Origin: Streptomyces griseoloalbus | GTDB lineage: Bacteria > Actinomycetota > Actinomycetes > Streptomycetales > Streptomycetaceae | Direction: 5' to 3' | NCBI GenBank assembly: GCA_014650015.1 | Contig: BMUD01000011.1 | Coordinates: forward strand, 186,001 to 250,000 | DNA: 64,000 bases | Shown here: in pieces, positions 28,341-38,161 of the stretch | Layout: each line of letters begins with the position of its first letter | How positions within the stretch are numbered: position 1 is the first letter of the stretch | Translations under genes and position numbers: made by a program | Notes under the pieces: model-generated | What the model saw: only the letters and a program-made list of their open reading frames with translations | Told to the model about the DNA's origin: nothing | Database searches by the model: none

Positions 28341-28871
28341 ATGAGCGACAGAGCCGCCCTTCTGAAGGGCATTCGCGCCTGGCTGGTCTTCTTCGTCGTC
28401 TGCCTGGTGCTCAGCGGCGCCACGGCCTTCCCCCTGGTCCACGAACTGCGCTGGACCGAGGACCTGCTCCGGTCGCTGTCCGTGCCGGAACACCTCCCCG
28501 CCCTCATGGACTGGATCGAGCGCGTACGGGACGGACTCGACAGCGCCGACGCCGACTACCCGTTCCTCCTCTACGGCACCGACTGGCTCGCCTTCGCCCA
28601 CCTGGTGATCGCGGTCGCCTTCTACGGCCCCTACCGCGACCCGGTCCGCAACATCTGGGTCGTCGAGTTCGGCATGATCGCCTGCGCCGGCATCATCCCG
28701 CTCGCCCTGATCTGCGGCCCGATCCGCGGCATCCCCTTCTGGTGGACCGTCATCGACATGGCCTTCGGGGTGTTCGGCGTGATCCCGCTGTACGTCGTGC
28801 GCACGAGGATCAAGCGGCTGGAGGCGCTCACGGAGAACGCCGGTGGCCGCCCCGTCCCAGTGCCGCGGTGA
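28341..28871 (+). CDS. Four-segment membrane protein of unknown function
   Basis: A 176-residue protein with about four hydrophobic segments (residues 12-30, 84-98, 109-125, 132-152), one loop of about 50 residues with acidic and basic residues between the first two (about 35-75), and a short basic C-terminus. No family recognised. The ATG at 28341 is leaderless from a well-placed promoter. The operator-like palindrome over the -35 box implies repression by an unlinked regulator. Confidence 0.75.
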   Translation: MSDRAALLKGIRAWLVFFVVCLVLSGATAFPLVHELRWTEDLLRSLSVPEHLPALMDWIERVRDGLDSADADYPFLLYGTDWLAFAHLVIAVAFYGPYRDPVRNIWVVEFGMIACAGIIPLALICGPIRGIPFWWTVIDMAFGVFGVIPLYVVRTRIKRLEALTENAGGRPVPVPR

Positions 28872-29009
28872 GGGTGTTCAGGTGGTCGGTGACCGGGCCC
28901 GGGGACAGCAGTCCGCTGCCGGCCGCCTCCGCGGCAGCTGCCGCAGGGGGCGTTCAGCGGCGGCCACCAGCGGGGGCGCCGGAGGAGATCACCGCGGCGC
29001 TGCGCGACC

Positions 29010-29723
29010 TCATGGCGCGCCAGGTGCCGTGGCCCGGGGCCCGCCGTCGCGCAGCGCGCACAGCACATCGATGCGGTTGGTGGTGATCGAGTCGACGCCC
29101 ACGGCCAGCAGGCGGCGCATGGAGCGGCGGGTGTCCGGGGTCCAGACCGACAGCAGGTAGCCGTCGCGGTGCACGCGGTCGGCGAGGGCGCGGTCGACGA
29201 GGCCGAAGCGGTAGTTCAGCCAGCGGGGGCGGATCGCGTCCAGGAGACCGGTGCGCGGCGGGGCCGGTGTCGTCCGCGTGAGCGCGATCTCGGCGGACGG
29301 GTCCGCCGCGCGTACGGCGAGCATGGCGGGGGCGCCCGCGCAGTAGTAGACGCGGTCCTCGGCGCCCTGCTCGCGCACGGCGTCCACGACCCGGCGCACG
29401 GCACGGACGTCCGGTTCGCCGGGCAGGTCGATCATCACCCGGCCGCCGCCGGTCGCCGTCAGCGCGTCGGAGAGGGTCGGCACCCCGTCGTCCGTCACCC
29501 CGCGCACCTCCTCCCACGACAGCGCCCGCAGCGGACGGTCGTGCTCCCACAGCCGCTTCAGCGTGTCGTCGTGCAGCAGCACGGGGACGCCGTCACGGGT
29601 GAGGCGTACGTCGATCTCGACCGCGTCCGCGCCCCGGCGGAGCGCGGAACGCAGCGAGGCGAGCGTGTTCTCGCGGACGCGGTACGGGTCGCCGCGGTGG
29701 GCCACGGCGGTCACGTTGTGCAT
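29010..29723 (-). CDS. Glycerophosphodiester phosphodiesterase
   Basis: UgpQ-type TIM-barrel enzyme of 237 residues that releases glycerol 3-phosphate from phospholipid headgroups. Key residues: His9-Arg10 (AHRG), Glu18 (RENT), Glu36 and Asp38 (VEIDVRLTRDG), His51 (LLHDD). No signal peptide, so it is intracellular. It starts 19 bases after the upstream deaminase-like gene and is probably in its operon. GTG-rich context; ATG start at 29723 with GAAGGG. Confidence 0.88.
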   Translation of the reverse strand: MHNVTAVAHRGDPYRVRENTLASLRSALRRGADAVEIDVRLTRDGVPVLLHDDTLKRLWEHDRPLRALSWEEVRGVTDDGVPTLSDALTATGGGRVMIDLPGEPDVRAVRRVVDAVREQGAEDRVYYCAGAPAMLAVRAADPSAEIALTRTTPAPPRTGLLDAIRPRWLNYRFGLVDRALADRVHRDGYLLSVWTPDTRRSMRRLLAVGVDSITTNRIDVLCALRDGGPRATAPGAP

Positions 29724-29742
29724 GACTGCCCTTCGCTGGTGG

Positions 29743-30810
29743 TCAGGAGGCGAGCCAGGACGTGGTGTAGGTGTCGATCTCGGCCGCCAGCCTCGCCTTG
29801 CCGGACGGGTCCATGAACGACGCCTCGACCGCGTTCTTCGCCAGGTCGGCCAGGCCCCGCTCGTCGAGCTCCAGCAGCCGCGCGGCGACCGCGTACTCGT
29901 TGTTGAGGTCGGTGCCGAACATCGGCGGGTCGTCGGAGTTGATCGTCACCAGGACGCCGGCCCGCGTGAACTCCTTGAGGGGGTGCTCGTCGAGGGTGGC
30001 GACCGCGCGGGTGGCGATGTTGGAGGTGGGGCACACCTCCAGCGGGATGCGCCGCTCGGCCAGGTGCCGGAGCAGTTCGGGATCCCGGGCGGAGCTGGTG
30101 CCGTGCCCGATGCGCTCGGCCCGCAGTTCGTCGAGGGCGTCCCACACCGTCTCCGGGCCGGTGGTCTCGCCGGCGTGCGGCACGGAGTGCAGTCCGGCGG
30201 CGATGGCGCGGTCGAAGTACGGCTTGAACTGCGGGCGGGGCACGCCGATCTCGGGTCCGCCGAGGCCGAAGGAGACCAGGCCCTCCGGGCGCAGCCGGTC
30301 GTCGGTGGCGAGCCGCACGGTCTCCTCGGCGGACTCCAGTCCGGCCTCGCCGGGGATGTCGAAGCACCAGCGCAGCACGGTCCCGAACTCGGACTCGGCC
30401 GCCTTGCGGGCGTCCTCGATCGCGTCCATGAAGGCACGCTCGTCGATCCCGCGACGGGTGGAGGAGAACGGGGTGACGGTCAGCTCGGCGTACCGCACCT
30501 GCTGCCGGGCCAGCTCGCGGCCCACCTCGTACGTCAGCAGCCGGACGTCCTCGGGGGTGCGGACGAGGTCGACGACGGACAGGTACAGCTCGATGAAGTG
30601 GGCGAAGTCCGTGAAGGTGAAGTAGTCGGCCAGGGCCTCGGGGTCGGTGGGCACCTTGGAGTCGGGGTGGCGGGCGGCCAGCTCCGAGACGATGCGCGGG
30701 GAGGCGGAGCCGACGTGGTGCACGTGCAGTTCGGCCTTGGGCAGCCCGGCGATGAAGGCGTGCAGGTCGCGGCCCTGGCCGGCGGTGGCTGCGTCGAGGT
30801 GGTCGGTCAA
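29743..30810 (-). CDS. Adenosine deaminase-family aminohydrolase
   Basis: Zinc amidohydrolase-superfamily protein of 355 residues. Metal and catalytic motifs: HVHHVG (29-34) where classical adenosine deaminases have HxHLxG, HAGE, IGHG, and SDDPPMFGT. The altered first motif and the sequence between motifs place it in an actinobacterial subgroup often labelled adenosine deaminase without proof; other purine or aminohydrolase substrates are possible. Start is TTG 30810 with GGGGAGGG upstream; no in-frame ATG or GTG fits. Confidence 0.82.
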   Translation of the reverse strand: MTDHLDAATAGQGRDLHAFIAGLPKAELHVHHVGSASPRIVSELAARHPDSKVPTDPEALADYFTFTDFAHFIELYLSVVDLVRTPEDVRLLTYEVGRELARQQVRYAELTVTPFSSTRRGIDERAFMDAIEDARKAAESEFGTVLRWCFDIPGEAGLESAEETVRLATDDRLRPEGLVSFGLGGPEIGVPRPQFKPYFDRAIAAGLHSVPHAGETTGPETVWDALDELRAERIGHGTSSARDPELLRHLAERRIPLEVCPTSNIATRAVATLDEHPLKEFTRAGVLVTINSDDPPMFGTDLNNEYAVAARLLELDERGLADLAKNAVEASFMDPSGKARLAAEIDTYTTSWLAS

Positions 30811-30925
30811 TGTCCCTCCCCGGGAACGGCGTCCCCGGCCGGTGTGCGGCGGGACGCGGGTGATCGGCTGATCGGTGCTTCGCGGATCATCGTAGGCCGG
30901 GCGCGCGCGGTGCGCGGACGGGCCG

Positions 30926-30952
30926 TAGCATGACGGAACGTCCGACGGAGGG
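30926..30952 (+). promoter_or_regulatory. -10 box and ribosome binding site of the DUF4190 gene
   Basis: TAGCAT (30926-30931) predicts a start near 30938, which excludes the ATG at 30930 and supports ATG 30963 with GGAGGGGG at 30947-30954. Confidence 0.45.
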
Positions 30953-30962
30953 GGCCCAGCGC

Positions 30963-31925
<963 letters not shown>

Positions 31926-31973
31926 CCAGTCGGAGCCGGTCCCGGCCCGCGTGGCCCCCGGCCACGGGTGCGT

Positions 31974-32345
31974 CCTCGGCGGGTCGTCCCCCCGGCCCCC
32001 CGTCCCGTCTTCGGCCCGGGTCGGGATCGGATCCGGTGGGCCGTCGTCCGCCCGGGTGGTGTCCTGGTGCTCGGCGGGTCGTCCCCCCGGCCCCCCGTCC
32101 CGTCCTCGGCCCGGGTCGGGATCGGATCCGGTGGGCCGTCGTCGGTCCGGGTGGTGTCCTGGTGCTCGGCGGGTCGTCCCCCCGGCCCCCCGTCCCGTCC
32201 TCGGCCCGGGTCGGGATCGGATCCGGTGGGTCGTCGTCGGTCCGGGTGGTGTCCTGGTGCTCGGAGGGTCGCCCCCGCCCGTCGTCCGTCCCGTCCTCGG
32301 CCCGGGTCGGGATCGGATCCGGTGGGCCGTCGTCCGCCCAGGGCG
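31974..32345. repeat. 95-bp tandem repeat array (about four copies)
   Basis: The unit begins at GGGTCGTCCCCCC at 31981, 32076, 32171 and (diverged) 32266, giving an exact 95-base period. Each copy contains GGATCGGATCCGGTGGG. Since 95 is not a multiple of three, long open frames through it on either strand are not credible as genes. Together with the hexanucleotide tract it fills the whole 516-base gap between the DUF4190 and NADAR genes. Confidence 0.9.
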
Positions 32346-32357
32346 GTCGCCGTGTCG

Positions 32358-32975
32358 TCAGTCCGCCGCCGCGCCTGCCTCCGTCCCGCCCCTGCCCGTC
32401 CCGCCCCCGTCCGTCCGGAGCAGCGTCCGCGCCTCCATCAGCGCGAATCCCAGCAGGTTCGGCCCCCGCCACCGCTCCGGGTCCGCCGCCCCCGCGTCGT
32501 TCGCCGCGAGGCCGATGCCCCACACCCGGTCCACCGGGCTCGCCTCGACCAGGACGCGGTCGCCCGTGTTCAGCAGGAAGGTCCGCAGGTCCTGGTGTGC
32601 CGTGAACTTGTGCACGCTGCCCTCGACGACAATGCCGAACCGCTCGCGCCGCCATATCGCCTCGTCGAAGCCCCGCACCAGTCGCCCCGCCTTCTTCGCC
32701 TGCGCGGGGTGCTCCGCGGCCAGCGCCCGCCGCTCCGCCTCAGGGTCCTCGAACAGCCGGGCCTTGGCCGCCATCATCCAGTGCTCGGCGCTCGCGTACG
32801 TCACGCCGTCCACCGTGAACGGCGACGGCCACCACTGACTCAGACAGCTCGCCCCGATCCGGCCGTCGGGCAACGGCCGGTGTCCCCAGAAGTGCAGGTA
32901 CTTGACCTTCGCCCCGGCCCGCAGCGCCTCGATCAGCGCCTGACTGGAACCGATCGCCCCCGTCGTACCGCTCAC
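32358..32975 (-). CDS. NADAR (YbiA/DUF1768) family protein
   Basis: N-glycosidase-like protein of 205 residues acting on ADP-ribose-linked or riboflavin-intermediate substrates in characterised relatives. Conserved blocks: YLHFWGHRP (27-34), LSQWWPSPF (45-53), SAEHWMMAAKARLF (62-75), and VWGIGLAANDAGA near the C-terminus. GTG 32975 or GTG 32987 could be the start; the former has GGGGACGG upstream. Divergent from the aldehyde dehydrogenase-pot operon. Confidence 0.85.
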   Translation of the reverse strand: MSGTTGAIGSSQALIEALRAGAKVKYLHFWGHRPLPDGRIGASCLSQWWPSPFTVDGVTYASAEHWMMAAKARLFEDPEAERRALAAEHPAQAKKAGRLVRGFDEAIWRRERFGIVVEGSVHKFTAHQDLRTFLLNTGDRVLVEASPVDRVWGIGLAANDAGAADPERWRGPNLLGFALMEARTLLRTDGGGTGRGGTEAGAAAD

Positions 32976-33084
32976 TGCCGTCCCCACCCCCGAGAAACTG
33001 ATCCTCTTGCCTGCACGCGAGTCTGGCAGGAACCACTGACACCCCGTCCTGCCTTTTCCGTGGCCGCTCGACACCTGGTCGACA

Positions 33085-33151
33085 GATTCCGTCGCGTAAC
33101 CAAAAGGCAACAACGGAATCACTTGTTGGAGTGCCTTCCCTCTGTCAGGAT
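33085..33151 (+). promoter_or_regulatory. Promoter and inverted repeat before the polyamine import operon
   Basis: TTGTTG (33123-33128), 17-base spacer, CAGGAT (33146-33151); predicted start near 33158. Immediately upstream, GATTCCGT (33085-33092) and ACGGAATC (33113-33120) form a perfect inverted repeat in an AT-rich patch, a candidate activator or repressor site. Confidence 0.55.
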
Positions 33152-33209
33152 CGGCACTCAAATCGAGCTGGAGCCACGCCGCCCCCTCGGGGAAACGGAG
33201 GAGAGCGAC

Positions 33210-34745
33210 ATGCACAACCCGGGCAACGCCACCCCGGAACGATCGCCGGCCCGGGACCGATTCGCGGACGGGGCGCAGTTCATCGCGGGACGTCCGACGA
33301 AGGGCACCTCGGGGCGTACGCACACGGTGGTCGACCCGGCCACCGGCGAGGGCGTCCACACCTACGAACTCGCCGGCGCCGATGACGTCGACGCTGCCGT
33401 CGCCGCCGCGCGGGAGGCGTTCCCGGCCTGGGCCGGCGCCACCCCCGGCGAGCGTTCCGACGCCCTGCACCGGTTCGCCGCCGTGGTCGCGGACCGCGCG
33501 GAGGACTTCGCCCGGGCCGAGTCCCTGCAGTGCGGCAAGCCCCTGAAGCTGAGCCGCGAGTTCGACGTGCCGGGCACGGTCGACAACATCGCCTACTTCG
33601 CCGGCGCCGCCCGTCATCTCCAGGGGCAGTCGGCGGGCGAGTACTCCGGCGACCACACCTCCTACGTCCGCCGCGAGCCGATCGGCGTCGTCGGCTCCAT
33701 CGCCCCCTGGAACTACCCGCTCCAGATGGCCGCCTGGAAGATCCTCCCGGCGATCGCCGCGGGCAACACCATCGTCCTCAAGCCCGCCGAGCTCACCCCG
33801 CTCACCTCACTCCTCTTCGCGCAGGCCGCCACCGACGCCGGCATCCCGGACGGGGTCGTCAACATCGTCACCGGCACCGGCAGGGAGGCCGGCGAGCACC
33901 TCGTCGGCCATCCCGACGTGGCCATGACCTCCTTCACCGGTTCCACCGCCGTCGGCAAACGCGTCGCCGAGATCGCCGCCGCCACCGTCAAGCGCCTCCA
34001 CCTGGAACTCGGCGGCAAGGCACCCTTCGTCGTCTTCGACGACGCCGACCTCGACGCGGCCGCCAACGGCGCGGTCGCGGGCGCGCTCATCAACACCGGG
34101 CAGGACTGCACGGCCGCCACACGCGCGTATGTGCAGCGCCCGCTGTACGAGGCGTTCGTCGAGCGCACCGCCGCCCTGATGGAGACCGTCCGGCTCGGCG
34201 ACCCCTTCGCCCCCGGCACCGACCTCGGCCCGCTGATCTCGCACGTCCAGCGCGACCGGGTGGCCGGATTCGTCGACCGGGCGCGTGCCTACGCGCGCGT
34301 GGTGACCGGCGGCGAGGCCCCGCGGGGGGAGCTGGGGAACGGCGCGTACTACCGCCCCACCCTCATCGCCGACGCCCCGCAGGACAGCGAGGTCGTCCAG
34401 TCCGAGATCTTCGGGCCGGTCCTGGTCGTCCTGCCCTTCGACACCGACGACGAGGGCATCGCACGGGCCAACGACACGCCGTACGGGCTCGCCGCCTCCG
34501 CGTGGAGCCGGGACGTGTACCGCACGGGCCGGGCCACGCGCGAGATCAAGGCGGGGTGCGTGTGGATCAACGACCACATCCCGATCATCAGCGAGATGCC
34601 GCACGGCGGATACAAGGCGTCGGGCTTCGGTAAGGACATGTCAATGTACTCGTTCGAGGAGTACACGCAGATCAAGCACGTCATGTTCGACAACACGGCG
34701 GCAGTCCGCAAGGACTGGCACCGCACCATCTTCGGGGACCGATAG
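33210..34745 (+). CDS. Aminobutyraldehyde-type aldehyde dehydrogenase (second copy)
   Basis: A 511-residue paralogue of the enzyme at 26.8 kb. Catalytic Cys300 in NTGQDCTAATR, Glu266 in HLELGGK, PWNYP at 166-170. It has an N-terminal extension of about 25 residues. Start ATG 33210 is set by GGAGGAG at 33197-33203. Leading gene of the operon with potD, potA, potB, potC and the FAD oxidase, which makes an amino-aldehyde from imported polyamine a likely substrate. Confidence 0.87.
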   Translation: MHNPGNATPERSPARDRFADGAQFIAGRPTKGTSGRTHTVVDPATGEGVHTYELAGADDVDAAVAAAREAFPAWAGATPGERSDALHRFAAVVADRAEDFARAESLQCGKPLKLSREFDVPGTVDNIAYFAGAARHLQGQSAGEYSGDHTSYVRREPIGVVGSIAPWNYPLQMAAWKILPAIAAGNTIVLKPAELTPLTSLLFAQAATDAGIPDGVVNIVTGTGREAGEHLVGHPDVAMTSFTGSTAVGKRVAEIAAATVKRLHLELGGKAPFVVFDDADLDAAANGAVAGALINTGQDCTAATRAYVQRPLYEAFVERTAALMETVRLGDPFAPGTDLGPLISHVQRDRVAGFVDRARAYARVVTGGEAPRGELGNGAYYRPTLIADAPQDSEVVQSEIFGPVLVVLPFDTDDEGIARANDTPYGLAASAWSRDVYRTGRATREIKAGCVWINDHIPIISEMPHGGYKASGFGKDMSMYSFEEYTQIKHVMFDNTAAVRKDWHRTIFGDR

Positions 34746-34795
34746 CAGCCAGGCTGCCCGACCAGCGGCCACCCTCCCGAAAGGGCACCACGCGC

Positions 34796-36043
34796 ATGGA
34801 GCAGTACGAGCCCGACCGCCTCTCCGCGGCCCGACTGGCCGCCATGCGGCGCAGTTTCCGCAACGGCAGGGCGGCGCTGACACGCCGTTCCCTGCTGCGC
34901 GCCTTCGCGGGCGGCGCGCTCGCGGTCGGTGGAGTCGGCGCGCTGAGCGGCTGCGGCATCCCCGCGGCCGGCACCACCCGGGGCGGCGTCCCGGCGGATG
35001 ACCACTCGAAGAAGGAGAAGACCGTCACCTTCTCCAACTGGACCGAGTACATGGACGTCGACGAGAGCGGGCGGGAACACCCCACGCTGGAGGCGTTCAC
35101 GCAACGCACCGGCATCAGGGTCGAGTACACCGAGGACATCAACGACAACACCGAGTTCTTCGGCAAGATCAAGCCGCAGCTCGCCGCCGGCCAGGACACC
35201 GGCCGCGACATCATCGTCCTCACCGACTGGCTCGCCGCCCGGCTCATCCGCCTCGGCTGGGTGCAGAAGCTGGACCCGGCCCATCTGCCCCACGCCTTCA
35301 CCAACCTGTCCGCCCAGTTCCGCAACCCCGACTGGGACCCGGGCCGCGCCTACTCCTACCCCTGGCAGGGGATCTCCACCGTCATCGCCTACAACAGGAA
35401 GGCGCTCGACGGCGTCGAGGTGCGGACCCTCTCCGACCTGCTCGACAACGCGAAGCTCAAGGGACGCGTCGGCCTGCTCACCGAGATGCGCGACACCGTC
35501 GGCATGACCCTGCTCGACATGGACAAGGACCCGGCGCAGTTCTCCGCCGACGACTACGACGCGGCCGTGGCACGGCTGCAGAAGGCCGTCGACAAGGGGC
35601 AGGTCCGCCGCTTCACCGGCAACGACTACACCGCCGACCTCACCAAGGGCGACTTCGCCGCCTGTCTCGCCTGGGCCGGAGACGTCGTCCAGCTCAAGGC
35701 CGACAACCCGGACATCGGCTTCCTGATCCCGGACAGCGGCTACATGACGTCCAGCGACGTCATGCTGATCCCCAACAAGGCACGGCACAAGACCAACGCC
35801 GAGCGGCTGATCGACTACTACTTCGAGCCGCGGCCGGCCGCCGAGCTCGCCGCCTACATCAACTTCGTCTGCCCGGTCGACGGAGTGAAGGACGAGCTCG
35901 CGAAGATCGACGAGGAGGCGGCGAACAACCCGCTGATCCTCCCCGACCAGGCCATGCAGGCCAAGTCCCGTGCCTTCCGCTCCCTGAGCTCCGCGGAAGA
36001 GACGGCGTTCGAAGAGAAGTTCGCGAAGCTGACGGGGGCGTGA
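34796..36043 (+). CDS. potD: Spermidine/putrescine ABC transporter binding lipoprotein
   Basis: Polyamine-binding protein of 415 residues. Twin-arginine-like signal TRRSLLRAFAGG with lipobox LSGC (Cys53), so it may be Tat-exported and lipidated. The PotD fold begins VTFSNWTEYMDVD (about 79-91) and includes LTDWLAARL and PWQGISTVIAYN. Fifty bases after the aldehyde dehydrogenase gene and five before potA. Confidence 0.9.
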   Translation: MEQYEPDRLSAARLAAMRRSFRNGRAALTRRSLLRAFAGGALAVGGVGALSGCGIPAAGTTRGGVPADDHSKKEKTVTFSNWTEYMDVDESGREHPTLEAFTQRTGIRVEYTEDINDNTEFFGKIKPQLAAGQDTGRDIIVLTDWLAARLIRLGWVQKLDPAHLPHAFTNLSAQFRNPDWDPGRAYSYPWQGISTVIAYNRKALDGVEVRTLSDLLDNAKLKGRVGLLTEMRDTVGMTLLDMDKDPAQFSADDYDAAVARLQKAVDKGQVRRFTGNDYTADLTKGDFAACLAWAGDVVQLKADNPDIGFLIPDSGYMTSSDVMLIPNKARHKTNAERLIDYYFEPRPAAELAAYINFVCPVDGVKDELAKIDEEAANNPLILPDQAMQAKSRAFRSLSSAEETAFEEKFAKLTGA

Positions 36044-36047
36044 CGAG

Positions 36048-37241
36048 ATGACGACGACCAAGGACACCACCGCGTCCGGCAACGGCGGGGACGTCCGCCT
36101 CACCGGCATCGGCAAGACGTACGGTTCCTTCACCGCCGTGCACCCCCTCGACCTCACCGTGCCGCAGGGCTCGTTCTTCGCGCTGCTCGGCGCGTCCGGC
36201 TGCGGCAAGACCACCACCCTGCGCATGATCGCCGGCCTGGAGGAGCCCACGTCCGGCACCGTCCACCTCGGCGACCAGGACGTCACCGCGCTCCCGCCGT
36301 ACAAGCGGCCGGTGAACACGGTCTTCCAGTCCTACGCCCTCTTCCCGCACCTCGACATCTTCGAGAACGTCGCCTTCGGTCTGCGCCGGCGCGGCATCAG
36401 AAGCGTGAAGAAGCAGGTCGAGGAGATGCTGGAGCTGGTCCAGCTCGGCGAGCAGGCCCGCAAGAAACCGCACCAGCTCTCCGGCGGCCAGCAGCAGCGC
36501 GTCGCGGTGGCCCGCGCGCTCATCAACCACCCCAAGGTGCTGCTGCTCGACGAGCCGCTCGGCGCCCTCGACCTGAAGCTGCGCCGCCAGATGCAGCTGG
36601 AGCTCAAGCGGATCCAGACCGAGGTCGGCATCACCTTCGTCCATGTCACGCACGACCAGGAGGAGGCCATGACCATGGCCGACACGGTCGCCGTGATGAA
36701 CGCGGGCCGGGTCGAGCAACTCGGCTCGCCCACCGACCTCTACGAGAACCCGCGCACCACCTTCGTCGCCAACTTCCTCGGCACGTCCAACTTCATCGAG
36801 GCCGAGGTCGACGCGAAGTCCGGCGACGAGATCGTGCTGAAGGCGGGCGGCGGCAAGCTGGTCCTGCCCCGGGCCCGCACCAACGCGCCCACCCCGACCG
36901 GCGGCAAGGTGCTGGTCGGCGTGCGCCCGGAGAAGATCTCCCTCACCCACGCCGACGACGCGGGCGGGATACCCGAGGGCCGCAACCGGATCACCGGCCG
37001 GATCGCCGACTCCAGTTTCATCGGCGTCTCCACGCAGTTCGTCGTCGACAGTCCGGTCTGCCCCGACTTCGAGGTCTACGTCCAGAACATCGACCGCGAC
37101 ACCCGGCTGGTGCCCGGCGCGGAGGTCGTCCTGCACTGGAACCCGGCGCACACCTTCGGACTGGACGCGGCCCAGTCCCTGCTTGCCGGGACGGTGGGCT
37201 CCGCCGGCGCCGGGACGGTCGAGGAAGAGGTCGCCCGATGA
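36048..37241 (+). CDS. potA: Spermidine/putrescine ABC transporter ATPase
   Basis: A 397-residue importer ATPase. Walker A GASGCGKTT at 48-56, signature LSGGQQQR at about 144-151, Walker B LLLDEP, D-loop GALD, switch VTHDQEEA. The C-terminal TOBE domain (about 290-395) is typical of PotA. The stop overlaps the potB start (ATGA). Confidence 0.93.
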   Translation: MTTTKDTTASGNGGDVRLTGIGKTYGSFTAVHPLDLTVPQGSFFALLGASGCGKTTTLRMIAGLEEPTSGTVHLGDQDVTALPPYKRPVNTVFQSYALFPHLDIFENVAFGLRRRGIRSVKKQVEEMLELVQLGEQARKKPHQLSGGQQQRVAVARALINHPKVLLLDEPLGALDLKLRRQMQLELKRIQTEVGITFVHVTHDQEEAMTMADTVAVMNAGRVEQLGSPTDLYENPRTTFVANFLGTSNFIEAEVDAKSGDEIVLKAGGGKLVLPRARTNAPTPTGGKVLVGVRPEKISLTHADDAGGIPEGRNRITGRIADSSFIGVSTQFVVDSPVCPDFEVYVQNIDRDTRLVPGAEVVLHWNPAHTFGLDAAQSLLAGTVGSAGAGTVEEEVAR

Positions 37242-38161
37242 CGACGGTCGCCGAGGCGCCACCCCGGGCGCCCGCCCCGGAGACGGAACCACCGCGCAAA
37301 CGGGGCCGCTGGACGCCGTACCTCCTCCTGGTGCCCGGCCTGCTGTGGCTGCTGGTCTTCTTCGCGCTGCCGGTGATCTACCAGGCCTCCACGTCCGTGC
37401 AGACGGGCTCCCTGGAGGAGGGCTACGAGGTCACCTGGCACTTCGCCACCTACTGGGACGCGCTGTCCGAGTACTGGCCGCAGTTCGTGCGCTCGGTGCT
37501 CTACGCGGCCTCCGCGACCGTGCTGTGCCTGCTGCTCGGCTACCCGCTGGCCTATCTGATCGCCTTCCGCGCGGGACGCTGGCGGAACCTGATCATGATC
37601 CTGGTGATCGCGCCGTTCTTCACCAGCTTCCTGATCCGCACCCTCGCCTGGAAGACGATCCTCGCCGACGGCGGCCCGGTGGTCGGTGCCCTGGACACGC
37701 TGCACGTGCTCGATGTGACGGCCTGGCTCGGCTGGACCGTCGGCGACCGTGTGCTCGCCACCCCCCTCGCGGTGGTCTGCGGCCTGACGTACAACTTCCT
37801 GCCGTTCATGATCCTTCCGCTCTACACCTCGCTGGAGCGCATCGACCCCCGGCTGCACGAGGCGGCGAACGACCTCTACGCCAGGCCTTCGACGACCTTC
37901 CGCAAGGTCACCTTCCCGCTGTCGATGCCGGGCGTGGTCTCCGGCACGCTGCTCACCTTCATCCCCGCCACCGGCGACTACGTCAACGCGGATCTGCTCG
38001 GTTCCACCGACACCCGCATGGTCGGCAACGTCATCCAGTCGCAGTTCCTGCGGATCCTCGACTATCCGACGGCGGCGGCACTCTCGTTCATCCTGATGGC
38101 CGCGATCCTCTTCATGGTCATGTTCTACATCCGTAGGTCCGGCACGGAGGATCTGGTTTAA
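37238..38161 (+). CDS. potB: Spermidine/putrescine ABC transporter permease
   Basis: Six-segment permease of 307 residues with the EAA loop IDPRLHEAANDLYARPSTTFRKVTFPL (about 206-231) that docks on PotA. Charged N-terminal tail (1-25). Translationally coupled to potA and followed without a gap by potC (TAA then ATG). Confidence 0.93.
   Translation: MTTVAEAPPRAPAPETEPPRKRGRWTPYLLLVPGLLWLLVFFALPVIYQASTSVQTGSLEEGYEVTWHFATYWDALSEYWPQFVRSVLYAASATVLCLLLGYPLAYLIAFRAGRWRNLIMILVIAPFFTSFLIRTLAWKTILADGGPVVGALDTLHVLDVTAWLGWTVGDRVLATPLAVVCGLTYNFLPFMILPLYTSLERIDPRLHEAANDLYARPSTTFRKVTFPLSMPGVVSGTLLTFIPATGDYVNADLLGSTDTRMVGNVIQSQFLRILDYPTAAALSFILMAAILFMVMFYIRRSGTEDLV

Noticed and set aside
28872-29009. Possible gene fragment (EEITAALRDLMARQ-like translation) between the membrane protein and the phosphodiesterase
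   Set aside because: Too short, no start signal, and no family recognised; could be chance.
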